Below the pieces are notes generated by a model. It had not been told where the DNA came from and ran no database searches. It worked only from the letters and a program-made list of their open reading frames with translations. From positions 1 through 39,441 of the forward strand of contig CANKOI010000037.1 in NCBI GenBank assembly GCA_947484175.1: a stretch of DNA of 39,441 nucleotides. Direction: 5' to 3'. Of the stretch, positions 7,707 to 15,800 are shown in pieces (the stretch's first letter is position 1; each line of letters opens with the position of its first letter). The stretch is from Deltaproteobacteria bacterium (GTDB lineage Bacteria; Myxococcota_A; UBA796; SXON01). The translations under genes and the position numbers were made by a program.

Positions 7707-9137
7707 CTACTCCTCAGGCGCCAGCACGCCGAAGTGCATCACGCACATCTCGAGCAGCGCGCCCTCCCCCACGGTCATGTCAAACGTGGCCTCGAAGTCG
7801 TCGGCGAGGAGCGCCGTGCGCAGGCGATCGTTCTCCAGCGTGTTGTTGTAGTGGCACTGAATCTCCATCTCGTCGTCGGGCGCGATGCGAGGAAGCTCCT
7901 CGACCGGCGCGTCGTAGGGGTAGGTGGCCTGCCACTCGAAGTCAAAACGTTCGATGTGCGAGAGGCAGTCCGAGCTGCCATCGGGGTGCTTGAGCATCAT
8001 CTTGATGTTGCTGCCGGCGTAGTGCATGTGCGGGAACACCGACCAGATGGCGAAGTTCCCTTCGTCCTGGCCGTCGGTGAGGCGGTCCTGCTGCCCCCAC
8101 GTTTCGTTCCACTGTTCGTAGTGGTCGGGGGTGTCGGCGGGGATGGCGAAGGGAGGATCGGCCCAGCCGCCGCGGTAGCCCGCGGGCGTCCAGTCCACCT
8201 GTCCGTCGTCCGCGCCACCGAAGCGGTCCATCCACGCGCGGTACTTGGGCTTGCCGTCGGTCCACCTCACGATGAGCTGGGTGTCGTCGTGCTGTTCCAC
8301 GTCGAGGGTGTGGTAGTGGACCGCCAGCACGATGCGCGCGCCGACGGGCAGGTACATGCCCGAGTCGGCGGGCAGCACGAAGGGCCCGGTGTCGGAAATC
8401 CAGGTGAACAGCATCTGCCCGTCGGTGATCGCGGTGGGCGAGCACTCCGCCGGAGCGTCGGGAGGGGCATCGGCGGCCGCGGAGCTGCCGTCGGGATCAC
8501 TCGCCACGATGATGTGGTGGATCATCTCGCCGGGGTTCTGGAGGTAGAGCGCGTCGAGCCAACCGGCTTCCTCGGTGCGGCCGGCGGGGAGGCTGAAACA
8601 GCGGGTGTGGTCGGGGGAGGGGCCGTCGCGCACGGGCACGGTGTAGTTCACACTGGGGAGCGCCTCGGTGCGCTCGCCGCTGAGCCCCAACGGGGGTGGG
8701 GTGACGATGGGCTCCGCCGCGTCGCCCAGCGGCAGGCCGGCGTCGATCCACGCCCGCACGGCCTCCAGCTCCTCAGGGCGCACGCGCAGGTCGTCGAGCC
8801 AAGGCTGCGGCGGCTTGCAGCTGTCGGAGTCGGGGATCGGCCAGGGGGGCATCACGTAGGGCGCATCCCCGCTGCCAGCCATCTTCTCGTAGGCCAAGCC
8901 CGCCACGGCCGACACCTGCTCGTACGACGTGAGCACGAGTTCGTTGCGGCCTTCCTGATGGCAGGCGGCGCAGCGCTCGTTGATCAGGGGGCCGATGCGG
9001 TTGTTCCAGGTCACGCTCGCGGCCGGCGCAGTGTCGGTGTCTGTGCCACTGTCCACCGGCGCGCCCGTACACGCGGCACCCACGCTCAGCGCGATGGCAA
9101 CGAGGTTTGTGCGGCGGGACGGGCTGGTCGTTTCCAT
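7707..9137 (-). CDS. Lipoprotein with c-type haem motif and copper type II (PHM-like) monooxygenase domains
   Basis: A 476-residue exported protein. METTSPSRRTNLVAIALSVG leads to a GAAC lipobox at about residue 23. A cytochrome-c-type haem motif CAACHQEG follows near residue 60. The rest resembles the copper type II ascorbate-dependent monooxygenase fold (peptidylglycine hydroxylating and dopamine beta monooxygenases). His pair IHHIIVA and HYHTLD lie in the first half and HMHYAG later; IQCHYNNT near the end is the counterpart of the family's NNS strand. These His residues are the likely ligands of the two copper sites. Known bacterial homologues are often fused to cytochrome c, suggesting electron supply by haem instead of ascorbate. 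The substrate is unknown. ATG 9137 is chosen because the earlier ATG (9158) lies inside the predicted -10. Confidence 0.75.
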   Translation of the reverse strand: METTSPSRRTNLVAIALSVGAACTGAPVDSGTDTDTAPAASVTWNNRIGPLINERCAACHQEGRNELVLTSYEQVSAVAGLAYEKMAGSGDAPYVMPPWPIPDSDSCKPPQPWLDDLRVRPEELEAVRAWIDAGLPLGDAAEPIVTPPPLGLSGERTEALPSVNYTVPVRDGPSPDHTRCFSLPAGRTEEAGWLDALYLQNPGEMIHHIIVASDPDGSSAAADAPPDAPAECSPTAITDGQMLFTWISDTGPFVLPADSGMYLPVGARIVLAVHYHTLDVEQHDDTQLIVRWTDGKPKYRAWMDRFGGADDGQVDWTPAGYRGGWADPPFAIPADTPDHYEQWNETWGQQDRLTDGQDEGNFAIWSVFPHMHYAGSNIKMMLKHPDGSSDCLSHIERFDFEWQATYPYDAPVEELPRIAPDDEMEIQCHYNNTLENDRLRTALLADDFEATFDMTVGEGALLEMCVMHFGVLAPEE

Positions 9138-9153
9138 CGGCAGAACTGCCCCG

Positions 9154-9182
9154 ACCATAGCCGTAGACCTATGGGGCCGCAA
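9154..9182 (-). promoter_or_regulatory. Candidate promoter of the copper-monooxygenase-like gene
   Basis: On the minus strand, TTGCGG (9182-9177) is followed after 17 bp by TATGGT (9159-9154), a reasonable -35/-10 pair. It places transcription start about 10 nt before ATG 9137 and argues against the upstream ATG. Confidence 0.4.
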
Positions 9183-9196
9183 CCGCCACCGCCCGC

Positions 9197-9580
9197 TCAC
9201 CCGCCGGTGCGCCCCGCGGCGAATAGGGCAGCGAATTCTCCACTCTCGATCAGGGCGCGCAAGTCGCTGGCGCCCCCCACGAGCCGGCCGTGCACGAACA
9301 CCTGCGGATAGGTGGGCCAGCCGCTCCACAGCTTGATCGCGAGCCGCTTGCGCCAGCCGCTGAGGTAGTTGCCGTAGCCGAGGTAGGTGTGCGCCTGACC
9401 GGCGGCGGTGAGCAGGCGGCGAGCGGTGCCGACGGCCGGGTTCCAGCCCATGCCGACGATCACGAGGGAGTCGCGAGCCACGGCGGCAGCGACCTCGGCG
9501 ACGGTGTCAGCGTGATTGTGGGCCTGCGCCTTCGCGACGGCGGTGGTGGTGGGCGGGGGCGCGAGGCGAGGTTCGTTCAT
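9197..9580 (-). CDS. Cysteine-less glutaredoxin-like protein
   Basis: A 127-residue thioredoxin-fold protein. The strand SLVIVGMGWNPAVGTARRLL occupies the place where glutaredoxins have their CPYC or CGFS active site; here it reads WNPAVG and the whole protein contains no cysteine. The GSH-side motifs remain: GYGNYLSGWRKRLAIKLWSG, then WPTYPQVFVHGRLVGGASDL, with the cis-proline in TYPQ. This matches a described group of 'glutaredoxin-related' proteins with WNPxVxxAR in place of the active site. Thiol-disulfide chemistry is unlikely; a binding or chaperone role is possible. ATG 9580 is chosen because the region upstream does not look coding. Residues 1-30 may be a disordered lead. Confidence 0.75.
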   Translation of the reverse strand: MNEPRLAPPPTTTAVAKAQAHNHADTVAEVAAAVARDSLVIVGMGWNPAVGTARRLLTAAGQAHTYLGYGNYLSGWRKRLAIKLWSGWPTYPQVFVHGRLVGGASDLRALIESGEFAALFAAGRTGG

Positions 9581-9665
9581 GGCAAGGCAGGTAGGCACCG
9601 GCGGGCGGATGTCCAGAGGGGCGGTGCGCCGCGGGGGGCGGGCGGCGCGGCGTCCCCAGCGCCCC

Positions 9666-9717
9666 CGCGCTCGTGAGTGCCACCAGACCGGAGGTCTCAC
9701 CCGACTTACGAGCGCGG
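9666..9717. repeat. 52-bp palindromic element, copy 1
   Basis: The arms are CGCGCTCGTGAGT (left) and ACTTACGAGCGCG (right), 13 bp with a single G-T type mismatch. An inner hairpin AGACC-GGA-GGTCT sits in the centre. It aligns without gaps to copy 2 at 16186-16237, with most differences in the central part. It lies upstream of the cus operon, in the same orientation as copy 2. Size, symmetry and intergenic position resemble REP-type elements. Confidence 0.7.
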
Positions 9718-9737
9718 GCCACGCTCACCAAGACTAG

Positions 9738-9803
9738 CTCGCCGACGACGGCCACGATTACCTCGACCACGACGGCCTGATCTGGGGCCCCCCGGCACGT
9801 TAA
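9738..9803 (+). pseudogene. Short coding-like remnant (21 codons)
   Basis: Directly after an in-frame TAG, the frame reads LADDGHDYLDHDGLIWGPPAR and then TAA. Nearly every codon ends in G or C, as in this genome's real genes, and the composition looks protein-like. It may be the tail of a gene whose body was interrupted by the neighbouring palindromic element. The TAA sits in the loop of the stem-loop at 9782-9817. Chance is a real alternative. Confidence 0.2.
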
Positions 9804-9817
9804 GTGCCGGACCCCAG
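9782..9817. terminator. Stem-loop, possible terminator or regulatory hairpin
   Basis: CTGGGG pairs with CCCCAG (6 bp). After a small internal loop, CCGGCAC pairs with GTGCCGG (7 bp) around a GTTAA loop. There is no T-run after it on either strand, so an intrinsic terminator is not proven. It lies between palindromic element 1 and the cus promoter region. Confidence 0.4.
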
Positions 9818-10009
9818 TTCAGGCCTGCAAGGTCGGCCCGCTTGGGCTCGCTGCCGCTCGCCAACGCGAGCCTCGCCCCCCGCCCCGGCCACCCCCCGCC
9901 TCGCCTCGCCCGCGAACCGAACGCCCCCACGGCGCCGCGTCCTGCGTCGGCGGCTCCGGGGCTCCGGGGCTCCGGGCCTCCGGGGTCGCGAGTCACCCCG
10001 ATCCGCAGT

Positions 10010-10015
10010 TATACT
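10010..10015 (+). promoter_or_regulatory. Candidate -10 box of the cus operon (leaderless geometry)
   Basis: TATACT, followed by exactly six C residues and then GTG 10022. There is no room for a ribosome binding site, so the transcript would begin at the start codon. No convincing -35 lies upstream, which fits a promoter that needs an activator; none is encoded nearby. Confidence 0.4.
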
Positions 10016-10021
10016 CCCCCC

Positions 10022-10387
10022 GTGCCCCGCCGCGTCCTGAGCCTCTTCGCCGCCCTGCTCGCCCTCGTGGCGGTGCACAGCGCGTGGGCGGTGCCCTGGG
10101 TGTGCCTCGCCGATGTGCAAGCTCGCGCCTGCGTCTGCGACCACGCCGCCGGCACCGGAACGCTCGAGGAAGACTGCTGCACCCGCGGCGAGGCCGACGC
10201 CTCCGCCGCCCCCGGCGTGAACCTCCCCTCGCCTCACTTCGCTGGTCGCCTCGCGGCTCCGCCGCTCCGGCCGGCGCCCCCGCCCCCCGCGGAAGCCGCT
10301 CCGCCGCTGCGCTTCGCTTCCGCTCGCGGCGCTCGCGCGCCGCCCGCCACGCCGCTTTTCCTGAGCTTACGAACGCTCCTGATCTGA
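10022..10387 (+). CDS. Small exported Cys-rich protein, first gene of the cus operon
   Basis: A 121-residue protein from GTG 10022. Residues 1-23 are a clear Sec signal (RRVLSLFAALLALVAVHSAWA). The mature part begins VPWVCLADVQARACVCDHA and carries five cysteines at residues 28, 37, 39, 52 and 53 (a CxC and a CC pair), then a low-complexity Pro/Ala/Arg tail. The context directly before cusCBA and the cysteine pattern suggest a periplasmic copper or silver binding protein; this is inference, and I know no named family for it. The region before GTG does not look coding. It is separated from cusC by 67 bp. Confidence 0.6.
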   Translation: MPRRVLSLFAALLALVAVHSAWAVPWVCLADVQARACVCDHAAGTGTLEEDCCTRGEADASAAPGVNLPSPHFAGRLAAPPLRPAPPPPAEAAPPLRFASARGARAPPATPLFLSLRTLLI

Positions 10388-10454
10388 ACCTCGGGCTCGA
10401 GTTGTGTCCGCCGCTGGCGTCCCGCCGCGGCTTGAACGCCCTCCCGAGGTTCCG

Positions 10455-11708
10455 ATGTATTGCTTCTTCTCCGTAGCGTGGGCCGCTTCGCTGCCCGCCT
10501 TTCCTGCTCGCGACGCCGTCATTCACTCCGTGCTCGCCGACCCCGCGGCCGGCATCGCCGCCGCCGGGAGCGCGCTCGCCGAAGCGGGCCGCCTCCGGGG
10601 CGAAGCCACACTCGCGCCGGTGCTGCTGTCCGCGGAGTGGGCCCCGTTCGCGCACCACGGCGTCGCGGTCGATGCCCGCGCCAGCTGGATGCTCCCCGGC
10701 GCGCGGATGCGCCGCTCAGCGCAGGAAGCCGCGGCCGGCGCGGATCGCATGGCGGGGCTCGACTCGGCGATGGCGGAGGTGCAGCTCGCGGCGCGGACGA
10801 GTCTTACGTTCGACGAGGCGTGGACCGTGCTTCACGCGGTGCATGTGCTCGACCACCACGGCGAGACGGTGGCGGAGGCCGCGGCTTCCGTCGCACGGCG
10901 AGTGGGGGCGGGCCTCCTGCGGGCAGACCAGCGCGTGATGGCCGAGATGGAGGGCGTGCTGGTTGCCGAGGAGCGCCTCGTGTGGGCGGGGCGCGCCCGG
11001 CGGGCCGCGGCGGACCTCGTTGCGGTGGGCGGCGCAAATGGCCACGCGGCAGACCTCGGCGTGCTGCTCGAGGCCGCCGCGGTGCGCCTCGAGGGCGGAG
11101 CCGAAGCGTGGAGCGTGGGGGTCCCGGCCGACCCGGGGCCGGTGCTGGTGGGGGCGCGTGCGGCGGAGCCGCTGCCCGTCGCAGCGGCGCAGGCCGACGC
11201 CGCCATGGCCGCGGGAATGGCGGAGATGGCGCGCGCGGAGGGGCGGCCGATGGCCGGCCTGATGGCGGGCGCCAGCTCGATGTGGGAAGACCCCGGGATG
11301 GCCGTGATGGTGGGCGTCGAGGTGGAGGTACCGCTCGACGCCGCCGCGAACGCGGCCCGGCGGGCCGGGGCCGAGGCGCGGGTGCGCGCGGCGGCGGCCT
11401 CCGAGGCGCGCAGCCGCGCCGAGTCCCGCGGGGAAGAAGCCCGCGCCGAGGCGATGGTGCACGAAGCCGAGCGCATGGAGCTGGTCATGCAGGAGCGCAT
11501 GGCGCCGCTCGCAGCAGAGCGAGCCCGCCTCGCCCGCCTCGCGTTTGAGACCGGCGCCGGCACGCTGGAGTCTTGGCTCCTCGCCGAGCGCGATCTCGCC
11601 CACGCCCGCCTTCGCCAGATGGAGCTGCGCGCGGAGCGCCGCTCCGCCGAAGCCATGCTCGCCATGGCGCGCGGTCAGCGCGCCGGAATCCCCTCGGAGG
11701 CCGAATGA
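10455..11708 (+). CDS. cusC: Outer-membrane channel of a Cu/Ag efflux system (TolC/CusC-like)
   Basis: A 417-residue outer-membrane efflux protein. It has a short signal (MYCFFSVAWAASLPAFPA) and then two sets of long Ala/Arg/Glu-rich helices typical of the OEP alpha-barrel. The first set includes AEAGRLRGEATLAPVLLSAE and SAMAEVQLAARTSLTFDEAW. The second includes AANAARRAGAEARVRAAAAS and the conserved end LARLAFETGAGTLESWLLAE. The middle section VMVGVEVEVPL corresponds to the membrane beta-strand seen in the family. Overall conservation is modest and the protein is unusually rich in Met and Ala. ATG 10455 has GAGG 5-6 nt upstream. The stop overlaps the cusB start (ATGA). It would form the exit duct for CusBA. 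Confidence 0.8.
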   Translation: MYCFFSVAWAASLPAFPARDAVIHSVLADPAAGIAAAGSALAEAGRLRGEATLAPVLLSAEWAPFAHHGVAVDARASWMLPGARMRRSAQEAAAGADRMAGLDSAMAEVQLAARTSLTFDEAWTVLHAVHVLDHHGETVAEAAASVARRVGAGLLRADQRVMAEMEGVLVAEERLVWAGRARRAAADLVAVGGANGHAADLGVLLEAAAVRLEGGAEAWSVGVPADPGPVLVGARAAEPLPVAAAQADAAMAAGMAEMARAEGRPMAGLMAGASSMWEDPGMAVMVGVEVEVPLDAAANAARRAGAEARVRAAAASEARSRAESRGEEARAEAMVHEAERMELVMQERMAPLAAERARLARLAFETGAGTLESWLLAERDLAHARLRQMELRAERRSAEAMLAMARGQRAGIPSEAE

Positions 11709-12847
11709 TCAACGCCCTGTTCGCGCTCCTCAGTCTCACCGCCTGCCCGACGAGCGACGGTCATCGCCCCGACGTGGAGCCGCGGGCCGCGGAGCGGGCC
11801 GCGGCGGCGTCCGTCCACACCTGTCCCATGCACCCCACGGTGCGCAACGACAAGCCCGGCAGCTGCCCGATCTGTGGGATGGACCTCGTTCCGGTGAGCG
11901 CCGAGGCCGCCGGTACCGTGACCGTGACGCCCGAGGCCGCCCGCCGCTACGGCATCCGCACCGCCGAAGTCGTGCGCCGCCCCCTCCAAGAGACCCTCCG
12001 CTTCGCCGGCACCGTGGATTGGGACCTGCGGCGGCTGCGCGACGTGTCCGTGCGTGCGTCGGGCTGGGTGACGGACCTGCGCGTGGTGGAGGGGAGCCGG
12101 GTGCGGGCGGGCGCGCCGCTGTTCGCGCTGCGGAGCCCCGAGCTGGCCGCGGAGCAGAGTGACTTTCTCGCGTCGGTGGGTCCGGCGCGCGCGGCGGCCG
12201 AGCGAAGGCTGGAGGCGTTGGGCCTCACGGCGGCGCAGGTGAGTGCGCTCGCGGAACGGGGTCGGCCGCTCGAGGCCGTGCCGGTGCTCGCACCGACCGC
12301 GGGTGTCGTGGTGAGCGTGGACGTCGTGGAGGGTTCGCCGCTCGCGCCCTACGGCGTGGCGGCCCGCCTCGCCGACGCCGGCGCGGTGTGGGTGGAGGCG
12401 ACGGTGAGCGCGTCGTTGGCCGCTCGGTTGCCCGCGGGTGCGCCGGCCCGGGTCGTCGACGAAGCCGCGCCCGGACGCGTTTTCGCCGGCTCGGTGCACC
12501 CGGTCGTGGGCAACGAGTCCACCTCGCGGGTGCGCGTGGCCCTCGACGACACCGGCGGCGAGCTGCGCGCCGGCGCCGTGGTGATCGTCACGGTCGCGCC
12601 CGAGGGCGCGCCCGCCCTCGTCGTTCCCGCCGACGCGGTGGTGTACGCCGGGGCGCGCCGCATCGTGTTCGTGGCCGGCGCCGACGGGCGATTCGAGCCG
12701 CGCGAGGTGGAAGTGGGAGCGCGCACCGGCGAGGAGGTGGCGCTGGTGTCGGGGGTGGTCGAAGGCGAGCGGGTGGCCGCGGCCGGCGCCTTTCTAGTCG
12801 CGGCCGACAGCCGCATTCAGGCGCCGGCGGCGTGGAGTTCGCCATGA
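11705..12847 (+). CDS. cusB: Cu/Ag efflux periplasmic adaptor with heavy-metal-binding domain (CusB-like)
   Basis: A 380-residue membrane-fusion protein linking inner pump and outer channel. MINALFALLSLTAC is a lipoprotein signal with Cys14. Residues 38-63 are a heavy-metal-binding zinc-ribbon-like domain, HTCPMHPTVRNDKPGSCPIC followed by GMDLVP, with metal ligands C40, M42, H43, C54 and C57. This domain is typical of CusB/SilB and Cu-ATPase adaptors. Then come the beta-barrel/lipoyl segments (VRASGWVTDLRVVEGSRVRA; VLAPTAGVVVSVDVVEGSPL), an alpha-hairpin (residues 145-185) and a C-terminal domain with VVPADAVVYAGARRIVFVAG. It overlaps cusC upstream and cusA downstream by ATGA, so the three are made in fixed order. 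Confidence 0.93.
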   Translation: MINALFALLSLTACPTSDGHRPDVEPRAAERAAAASVHTCPMHPTVRNDKPGSCPICGMDLVPVSAEAAGTVTVTPEAARRYGIRTAEVVRRPLQETLRFAGTVDWDLRRLRDVSVRASGWVTDLRVVEGSRVRAGAPLFALRSPELAAEQSDFLASVGPARAAAERRLEALGLTAAQVSALAERGRPLEAVPVLAPTAGVVVSVDVVEGSPLAPYGVAARLADAGAVWVEATVSASLAARLPAGAPARVVDEAAPGRVFAGSVHPVVGNESTSRVRVALDDTGGELRAGAVVIVTVAPEGAPALVVPADAVVYAGARRIVFVAGADGRFEPREVEVGARTGEEVALVSGVVEGERVAAAGAFLVAADSRIQAPAAWSSP

Positions 12848-15800
12848 GCGGCAGCGACGAAGCGAGCTCGCGGGGCCCGCTGGCGTGGGTGGTGGCCCTC
12901 TCGGCCGCGCACCCCTGGCTGGTGTGCTTCGCCGCCGCGCTGCTGGCGCTCGCGGGCGCCAACGCCGCCCTTCGGGCCCCGCTCGACGCCATCCCCGACC
13001 TCTCGGACACCCAGGTGATCGTTGCGAGTGAGTGGATGGGCCGCAGCCCCGACCTGGTCGAGGATCAGGTCACCGCCCCGCTCACCGCGGCGCTGCTGGG
13101 CACTCCGGGCGTGCTGACCGTGCGCGGTCAGAGCGGCTTCGGCATGAGCTTTGTCTACGCCATCTTCAGCGATGACGCCTCCGTGGCCGAGGCGCGCGAC
13201 CGGGTGGGCGAGGTGGTGGCGGAGGTCCAGACGCGGTTGCCCGAGGGGGCGCGCGCCCGGGTGGGGCCCGACGCCACGGGGGTGGGGTGGGTGTTCCAGT
13301 ACGCGCTGGTCGACGAAGGCGGCGTGAGCGACCCCGCCACCCTCCGCACCCTCCACGACACCGTGATCGCCCCGGCGTTGCAGTCGTTGGAAGGGGTGGC
13401 GGAGGTGGCCGCCGTCGGGGGGTTTGAGCGTCAGGTGGAGGTGAGCCTCGACCCGGCACGGATGCGGGCGCTCGGCGTGAGCTTCGATGCGGTGGCCGTG
13501 GCGGTGCGCGATGCGAACGTGGTGGCGGGGGGGGGCACGCTCGAGCAGGGCGGCCACGAACAGATGCTGCGGCTGCGCGGCGAGGCGCGCCACTTCGACG
13601 ATCTGCTCGATGCGCCCTTGTTCGGCGCGGCGGCGGGGGGGGGAGAGGCGGTGGGTCGGGAGGCAGGCAGTCCAACCCCGGGGGCCGCCGCGATGGCCGG
13701 AATGGGGGGCCCCGCCGCGGCGGCCCCGGTGGCCTCGCGGGGGCCGGCAGCCGAAGCGGCTCCTCGCCGCATCCGCGTCCGCGACGTTGCCGATGTGCAG
13801 TGGTCCGGCGCGCCCCGGCGCGGGGTCGCCGACTTCGGCGGGCTCGGCGACACCGTGGGCGGCATCGTCATCGCCCGACAGGGGCAGAACGCGCTGGCGG
13901 TGATCGAGCAGGTGGAGGGTCGCCTCGCGAGCCTGCGCGCCACGCTTCCGCCCGGCGTGGAGCTGCGCACCGTGTACGACCGCAGCATCCTCATCCGCGA
14001 GGCCGTGGCCACCCTCCTGCGCACGCTCGCCGAAGAACTGCTCGTCGTCTCCTTGGTCGTGGGGCTGTTCCTGCGCCGCTGGCGCACCGCGCTGGTGCCG
14101 GTTCTCACCCTTCCGGTGGCCATCCTCGCGGCGTTCGTGCCGCTCTGGGCGCAGGGCCTCACCGTGAACATCATGTCCCTCGGCGGGCTGGCCGTGGCCG
14201 TGGGCGCGATGGTGGACGCGAGCCTCCTCGTGGTGGAGAACGTCCACGCACGGCTGGCCGCCGAGCCGGAAGCGCCGCGGAAGGAGGTGGTGGTGCGGGC
14301 GATGCAGGAGGTGGCGCCCGCCGCCTTTTTTGCGCTGCTGGTCGTCACCGTGTCCTTCCTTCCCGTGTTCGCGCTCGAAGGCAGCGAAGGGCGCCTGTTC
14401 GCCCCCCTCGCGTGGACGAAGACCTGGGCGATGTTTTTTGCGGCGGTGCTCGCCGTCACCGTGACCCCCGCGCTGGTGGTGCTCACCCACGGTTCGCACT
14501 CCGGGGCGCGCTCCACCCGCGAGGCCGACGCCGACCGGCTTGCCCACGGTCTCAGCGGGCTCTACGCCCCCGTCGTGCGGTTCGTGGTGCGCGCTCGTTG
14601 GTTCGTCGTGGCGGCGGCGGCGGTGCTGGTGGCGGTGAGCCTCCCGATGTTCTGGCGCCTCCCCACCGAGTTCATGCCGCCCTTGAACGAAGGCACCCTC
14701 CTGTACATGCCCAGCGCCCCGCCTGGCATCTCGGAGGCCGAAGCGAGTCGGGTGCTGCAGGAGATGGACGCTCGCATCGCCGCCGTCCCCGAGGTGGCCA
14801 CCGTCTTCGGAAAGATGGGGCGCGCCGACACCGCCACCGACCCCGCCCCGCTCGGCATGGCCGAAACCGTGATCCAGCTGAAGCCCCGGAGCGAGTGGCG
14901 CCCCGGCCTCGACTGGGAAGCCCTCGTCGCGGAGCTCGACGCCGCCCTCGACGTACCCGGCTTCCCCAACGCCTGGTGGATGCCCGTGCAGACCCGCACG
15001 GAGATGCTCACCACCGGGCTCCGCAGCCCGCTGGGCCTGCGCGTGAAGGGGCCCGACCTCGCCGCCATCGAGCGCGCCGCCGTCGCGATCGAGCAGCACT
15101 TGCGGGGGGTGGGAGGCACGCGAAGCATCGTGGCCGACCGGGCCTCCGGCGCGTTTCTCCTCGACGTCGACCTTCGCCGCGAGGCCGCCGCCGCGCTGGG
15201 GGTGAGCCCCGCGAACGTGGCACGCACGCTCAACGGCGCGCTCGGCGGCGAGCGTGTGGGCGACTGGCTCGCCGGCCGCGCCCGCTTCCCCGTGCTAGTC
15301 CGCTACGCCCGGGACTTCCGCACCGATCCCGGCGCCGTCTCCGAAGCGCTGGTGGAGCGGTCCGCGGGGCCGCCCGTGGCCCTGTCCAGCGTCGCCGACC
15401 TCCGCTTCACCACCGGCCCCGACATGATCCGCAGCGAAAACGGCGCGCTCGTGGGCCTCGTGCTGGTCGACCCCGGCCAGCGGCCTGTGACCGCCTGGGT
15501 GGAGGAGGCCGAAGCCCGGCTGGCCGAGCTGCCCTTGGAGTCTGGCGTGTACGTGGAGTGGGCGGGCACCTTCCAGTCCCTCGCCCGCGCGCAGGCCTCC
15601 CTCGCGTGGATGGTGCCGCTCACGCTCCTCCTCATCGTCCTCCTCTTGCGCATCAACACCGGCAGCTGGGTGGAAACGGGCATCGTGATGCTCGCGGTGC
15701 CCTTCTCCCTGATCGGCGCGGTGTGGTTGATGAGTTGGCTCGGCTACTCGGTGAGCGTGGCCACGTGGGTGGGCATGATCGCGCTGGCCGGACTCGACGC

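Larger units (their letters stand above)
9581..10021. other. 441-bp divergent intergenic region before the cus operon
   Basis: No complete gene is seen. The region holds palindromic element copy 1 (9666-9717), a short coding-like remnant (9738-9803), a stem-loop (9782-9817) and a -10 box (10010-10015). The plus-strand frame open from 9677 only becomes credible at GTG 10022. No metal-sensor gene or recognisable operator is present. Confidence 0.5.

Noticed and set aside
9507-9770. 87-codon minus-strand frame starting MVEVIVAVVGELVLVSVARA
   Set aside because: The hydrophobic start looks like a membrane helix, but the rest runs through palindromic element 1 and shadows the glutaredoxin-like gene in another frame.
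9799-9805. GTTAAGT as a possible integron attC core
   Set aside because: It fits GTTRRRY, but no RYYYAAC partner or integrase is near.
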